This document shows positions 61,530 to 64,000 of a stretch of 64,000 bases of DNA, piece after piece (position 1 is the first letter of the stretch; each line of letters opens with the position of its first letter). Where the stretch lies: positions 452,942 to 516,941 of the forward strand of contig NZ_JACNME010000003.1 of assembly GCF_014270065.1 (NCBI RefSeq), read 5' to 3'. Source of the DNA: Quadrisphaera sp. RL12-1S (GTDB lineage: Bacteria > Actinomycetota > Actinomycetes > Actinomycetales > Quadrisphaeraceae). The translations under genes and the position numbers were made by a program. The notes beneath the pieces were generated by a model. It saw nothing but the letters and a program-made list of their open reading frames with translations, was not told the DNA's origin and ran no database searches.

Positions 61530-62572
61530 TCATTCTGGCCCCTTGGTTCCGTAACCTTGCCCATCTGTATGGGTCAGCATTGGAGCGGGAGGGGCACAAC
61601 GTCCAGATAATTACGCTGGCCCGTCTCCGGCCCGAGGTCATCACTTGCGAAGAAATATTAATCCCTCGACGAATTGGGCTACAGATGCCCTCAGCGCTTT
61701 TTCGGGCCCTTTGCGCCGTCTTCAATAGTGACGGTGTACTCGGCGAGGAGATGGATCATCCGCTTTTTGTAGCACTTTTTGGGCTAGCCGGAAGGAGGCT
61801 AATTCAAGTCCACGACCATGAACCGCACGATGCTAATCACGAGCTGGGTCTCTTCAAGCGCACCCTTAGGGCCTGGCAGTTAAGGCGCGCTCACGGATTG
61901 ATCGCCTTCAGTCAAAACGTTGCAAAGCATTTGCGAGCCAGGTTTCCGGAAAAAGTTGTATCTGCGGCTCAGCTGCTCAGTGAGATGCCTGATTCCTATG
62001 TCGATGCCCCGCGCGAGCATGCAACGCGCAAGCATTTTCTTTTCATTGGACGACTCTACCCGTACAAAAATGTGGGACTTGTTCAAGAGGTTGCACGTAC
62101 CGTGCTCTCCGGAACCGGTGAGGAGCTGCATGTACTAGGTAGTGGCCCTGAGACAGTGCGCTCTGACGACGTGGTTAAGCATCTAAAGGCGCGCTTCGAA
62201 TTTGCCGAGCTCGCAGTCGATGGCGGGGGTTATCGTGCGATGCTTATGCCATACACATCCGCCACTCAGAGCGGCGTTCAACTTGTGGCCGCCCAGTTAG
62301 GCCTGCCTTGCATTTTGACACGTACTCCGGGTTTAATGGAATATGCAAATTCAGCAGACTTGATGATCGATTTTGAAAGTGCTCGTTTAGAGCTGGAAGA
62401 GGCCATAGTGACGGTCCTGTCGTGGTCTCAAGCCGAGCAAGATAAGCGAAGCCGCATAGTCTATGATCATTACATCCAGACCCTCAGCCATGCTCACGCA
62501 GGTGAAGCGTTTGTTCGTAGCGTTGAGTCAATGCTGTGCAACCCTAATGCTCCAGGAGGGAAGAGACGGTGA
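61520..62572 (+). CDS. GT4-like glycosyltransferase
   Basis: 350-residue GT-B transferase. The acceptor half has VVILAPWFRNLAHLYGSALEREGH and LIQVHDHEPHDANHELGLFKR. The donor half has FLFIGRLYPYKNVGLVQEVAR and LMPYTSATQSGVQLVAAQLG. In the last segment the usual second glutamate position is replaced by a Gln-containing QSGVQL, so the E-x7-E motif is atypical. GTG 61520 has GGGAGG 6 bases upstream and overlaps the acetyltransferase gene by 10 bases. Confidence 0.85.
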   Translation: MRVVILAPWFRNLAHLYGSALEREGHNVQIITLARLRPEVITCEEILIPRRIGLQMPSALFRALCAVFNSDGVLGEEMDHPLFVALFGLAGRRLIQVHDHEPHDANHELGLFKRTLRAWQLRRAHGLIAFSQNVAKHLRARFPEKVVSAAQLLSEMPDSYVDAPREHATRKHFLFIGRLYPYKNVGLVQEVARTVLSGTGEELHVLGSGPETVRSDDVVKHLKARFEFAELAVDGGGYRAMLMPYTSATQSGVQLVAAQLGLPCILTRTPGLMEYANSADLMIDFESARLELEEAIVTVLSWSQAEQDKRSRIVYDHYIQTLSHAHAGEAFVRSVESMLCNPNAPGGKRR

Positions 62573-63552
62573 AAGCCACCTACGAACCGGTCGTCACCAT
62601 AGTCGCCCCTATTTTTAATGCTAAGCCCTACCTAGCGGGTTTTCTGGAATTGATTCGAAGTCTCGAGTACAGGAATACAGAGATCATCATTGTTGACGAT
62701 GCTTCGACGGATGGTAGCGCGGACTTTTTGGAAGAAAATCTGGTAGATGGCGAAGCACAACTAATCCGATGCCCGACAAACATAGGACCGGGTCCGGCTC
62801 GCAACGAGGCTCTGCGTGTAGCACACGGCGACTTCATCTGGTTCGTAGATTGTGACGATTCATGGGAGCCAACCATCCTCAGTCGCCTCCTCGAGGCTGC
62901 GAGTGACTCGGGTGCTGACGTTATTTGCTGCGGTTTCGAGACTAGGGGTATCGGCGGAAGGAGGTTACCGCTTCGTGAATTGTCGAGTCACTCCACCGTC
63001 CACCGCCCACGTACACAACTGTTAATTATTGAGCGCCAACTGAGTGGCTATCTCTGGAACAAGTTATTCAAAGCCTCGGCCCTTAGAAATCTGGAATTTC
63101 CGGCTCGACGAACTCTCGAAGATTTTCAACTGGTAGCCGAGGTCTCGTTGCGCTGCTCAACCGTAACTTTCATTCCTGATGTTCTTTATTGTCACCAGTT
63201 GAGGGAGTCTTCAATATCGCAATCTCAACTTATGGCGCCGACTAATCTAGCTGAGGTTGCCGACCATCTAATTATCCTCTTCAGGAAAGAGTCGGCCATC
63301 AGTGCGAATCATATCCGACTTTTCACTCTTTGGTTTCACGTGCTCGGCGCTGTTAGGCTGTGTAACCGCACCGGAGGTGCAAGAGTCAAATATGACACTC
63401 TTAGGCTACTCGATTTCAGGGCATTACTTCTTTTGATCCGGTTTCCCGGCCTCGGGATCCAACTGTGTCTCGAGTTCCTTCCGGTTCGGGGTCTGTTGAA
63501 ATTGTTAGTCGTCGGACGGCAGCTCGCGCTCCACCGCCGCGGCACGCCATGA
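62569..63552 (+). CDS. GT2 glycosyltransferase
   Basis: 327-residue GT-A transferase. The domain begins VTIVAPIFNAKPYLAGFLELI, followed by IIIVDDASTDGSADFL, GPGPARNEALRVAHGDFIWFVDCDDSWEPTIL (metal-binding DCDD) and LWNKLFKASALRNLEFPARRTLEDF, the typical KLF/ED acceptor-side segment. GTG 62569 overlaps the previous stop by four bases and has GGAGG upstream. It is last gene of the low-G+C block; the composition rises again after it. Confidence 0.92.
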   Translation: MKATYEPVVTIVAPIFNAKPYLAGFLELIRSLEYRNTEIIIVDDASTDGSADFLEENLVDGEAQLIRCPTNIGPGPARNEALRVAHGDFIWFVDCDDSWEPTILSRLLEAASDSGADVICCGFETRGIGGRRLPLRELSSHSTVHRPRTQLLIIERQLSGYLWNKLFKASALRNLEFPARRTLEDFQLVAEVSLRCSTVTFIPDVLYCHQLRESSISQSQLMAPTNLAEVADHLIILFRKESAISANHIRLFTLWFHVLGAVRLCNRTGGARVKYDTLRLLDFRALLLLIRFPGLGIQLCLEFLPVRGLLKLLVVGRQLALHRRGTP

Positions 63553-63724
63553 TCAGATAACTAGCGGCACGAAGGAGCGCCATGGAATTCGTCGCCGATC
63601 GCCTAAAACCCGCGCCGCGCGCCCTCTCGTCGGCCGCGCCCGACGCAGCAGGTGAGACCCGGCTGCGGCTGCTGTCTCGCCCCGTCTTTGAAGGAGGCTC
63701 TCAGCCCAATGGAGGATGAGAGTC

Positions 63725-63878
63725 ATGGCGGCACCTCGGAGGTGCCCCGATGAGCTGCGCGAGCGAGCGATTCGCATGGCCGTGGACGCCCGCCGCAGCC
63801 ACCCGTCTAGGAGCGCTGGCTCGCATCGGTGGACAGTTAGGGACCAACCCCGAGACGCTGAGGAACTGGGTCTCCTAA
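63725..63878 (+). pseudogene. IS3-family transposase OrfA remnant
   Basis: ATG 63725 (GGAGGATG just upstream) reads MAAPRRCPDELRERAIRMAV, the standard start of an IS3-family OrfA with its helix-turn-helix. The frame then breaks near 63790-63815. The rest of the domain (GALARIGGQLGTNPETLRNWV) is in another frame and stops at 63876-63878. No OrfB catalytic region follows. It is a dead fragment at the right edge of the low-G+C block. Confidence 0.8.
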
Positions 63879-63890
63879 GAAGACGTTGCA

Positions 63891-64000
63891 TTAGTCGTTC
63901 ACGAGCAGCCGAGCAGCGATCAAGGTGACCGCGAGACGAGCCAGCGCGTTGACCGACTTCGCGGTGCGGTCATAGCGCAGGGCGAGCCGCTTGAACGCCA
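63891..64000 (-). mobile_element. IS5-type transposase, C-terminal end (runs off window)
   Basis: The minus strand from the window edge reads AFKRLALRYDRTAKSVNALA and then RLAVTLIAARLLVND before the stop at 63893-63891. The KRLALRYDRT-x-long helix tail is typical of the C-terminus of IS5-family DDE transposases of actinobacteria. Only about 36 residues are visible; whether the element is intact cannot be seen. Confidence 0.7.

Noticed and set aside
63553..63891. 112-residue minus-strand frame
   Set aside because: Antisense to the IS3 OrfA remnant, whose sequence is recognisable in the other strand.
1..64000. tRNA, rRNA or riboswitch genes
   Set aside because: No cloverleaf-like, rRNA-like or known riboswitch sequence was recognised by eye; a covariance-model scan would be decisive.

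Overview
The window is 64 kb of bacterial chromosome. Most of it is very G+C rich, with strongly G/C-biased third codon positions, many GTG starts and many 4-base GTGA/ATGA gene overlaps. Together with cell-wall-binding CWB2 repeats, LytR-CpsA-Psr and Ser/Thr-kinase genes, this points to a high-GC actinobacterium. A Kineosporiales-type genome is my guess from overall feel, not something proven here. No rRNA, tRNA or CRISPR was seen.

Layout. (1) 1-6135: the 5' part of metG on the minus strand, then four consecutive plus-strand genes for Ser/Thr/Pro-rich exported proteins, each with a signal peptide, a low-complexity stalk, a C-terminal membrane segment and an Arg/Lys tail. A fifth, frameshifted member lies at 13891-14873. 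(2) 6139-13621: a minus-strand carbohydrate operon (binding lipoprotein, two permeases, ThuA-like protein, Gfo/Idh/MocA oxidoreductase). It has a LacI regulator upstream, two matching LacI-type operators, and a LacI paralog without a DNA-binding domain downstream. (3) 14900-15730: a DUF427 protein and a small membrane protein. (4) 16017-52778: a large exopolysaccharide locus. It holds UDP-glucose dehydrogenase, a receptor-like Ser/Thr kinase, two Wzy-like polymerases, two Wzx-like flippases, two Wzz-like proteins (one carrying a P-loop-less kinase-like domain), eight GT4 and five GT2 glycosyltransferases, a further DDD-motif transferase, a CWB2-anchored glycosidase, two GH16 proteins and a PLP aminotransferase. 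(5) 52839-54273: a run of five small membrane proteins, four of which share a motif. (6) 54410-55492: an LCP-family glycopolymer ligase. (7) 55500-63552: a block of visibly lower G+C with a second complete-looking polysaccharide module (Alg14/Alg13-type transferase, GT4s, GT2, two hexapeptide acetyltransferases, a third flippase, a third polymerase). (8) 63725-64000: transposase remnants.

How it works together (inference). The glycosyltransferases build lipid-linked repeat units, the Wzx proteins flip them, Wzy and Wzz polymerise them and set their length, and the GH16, CWB2-glycosidase and LCP proteins trim, remodel or attach the product at the wall. There are three Wzx/Wzy sets, and the third sits in a foreign-looking block next to transposase debris. 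This suggests stacked or exchanged polysaccharide modules. No priming polyprenyl-phosphate sugar transferase is visible, so that step must be encoded elsewhere.
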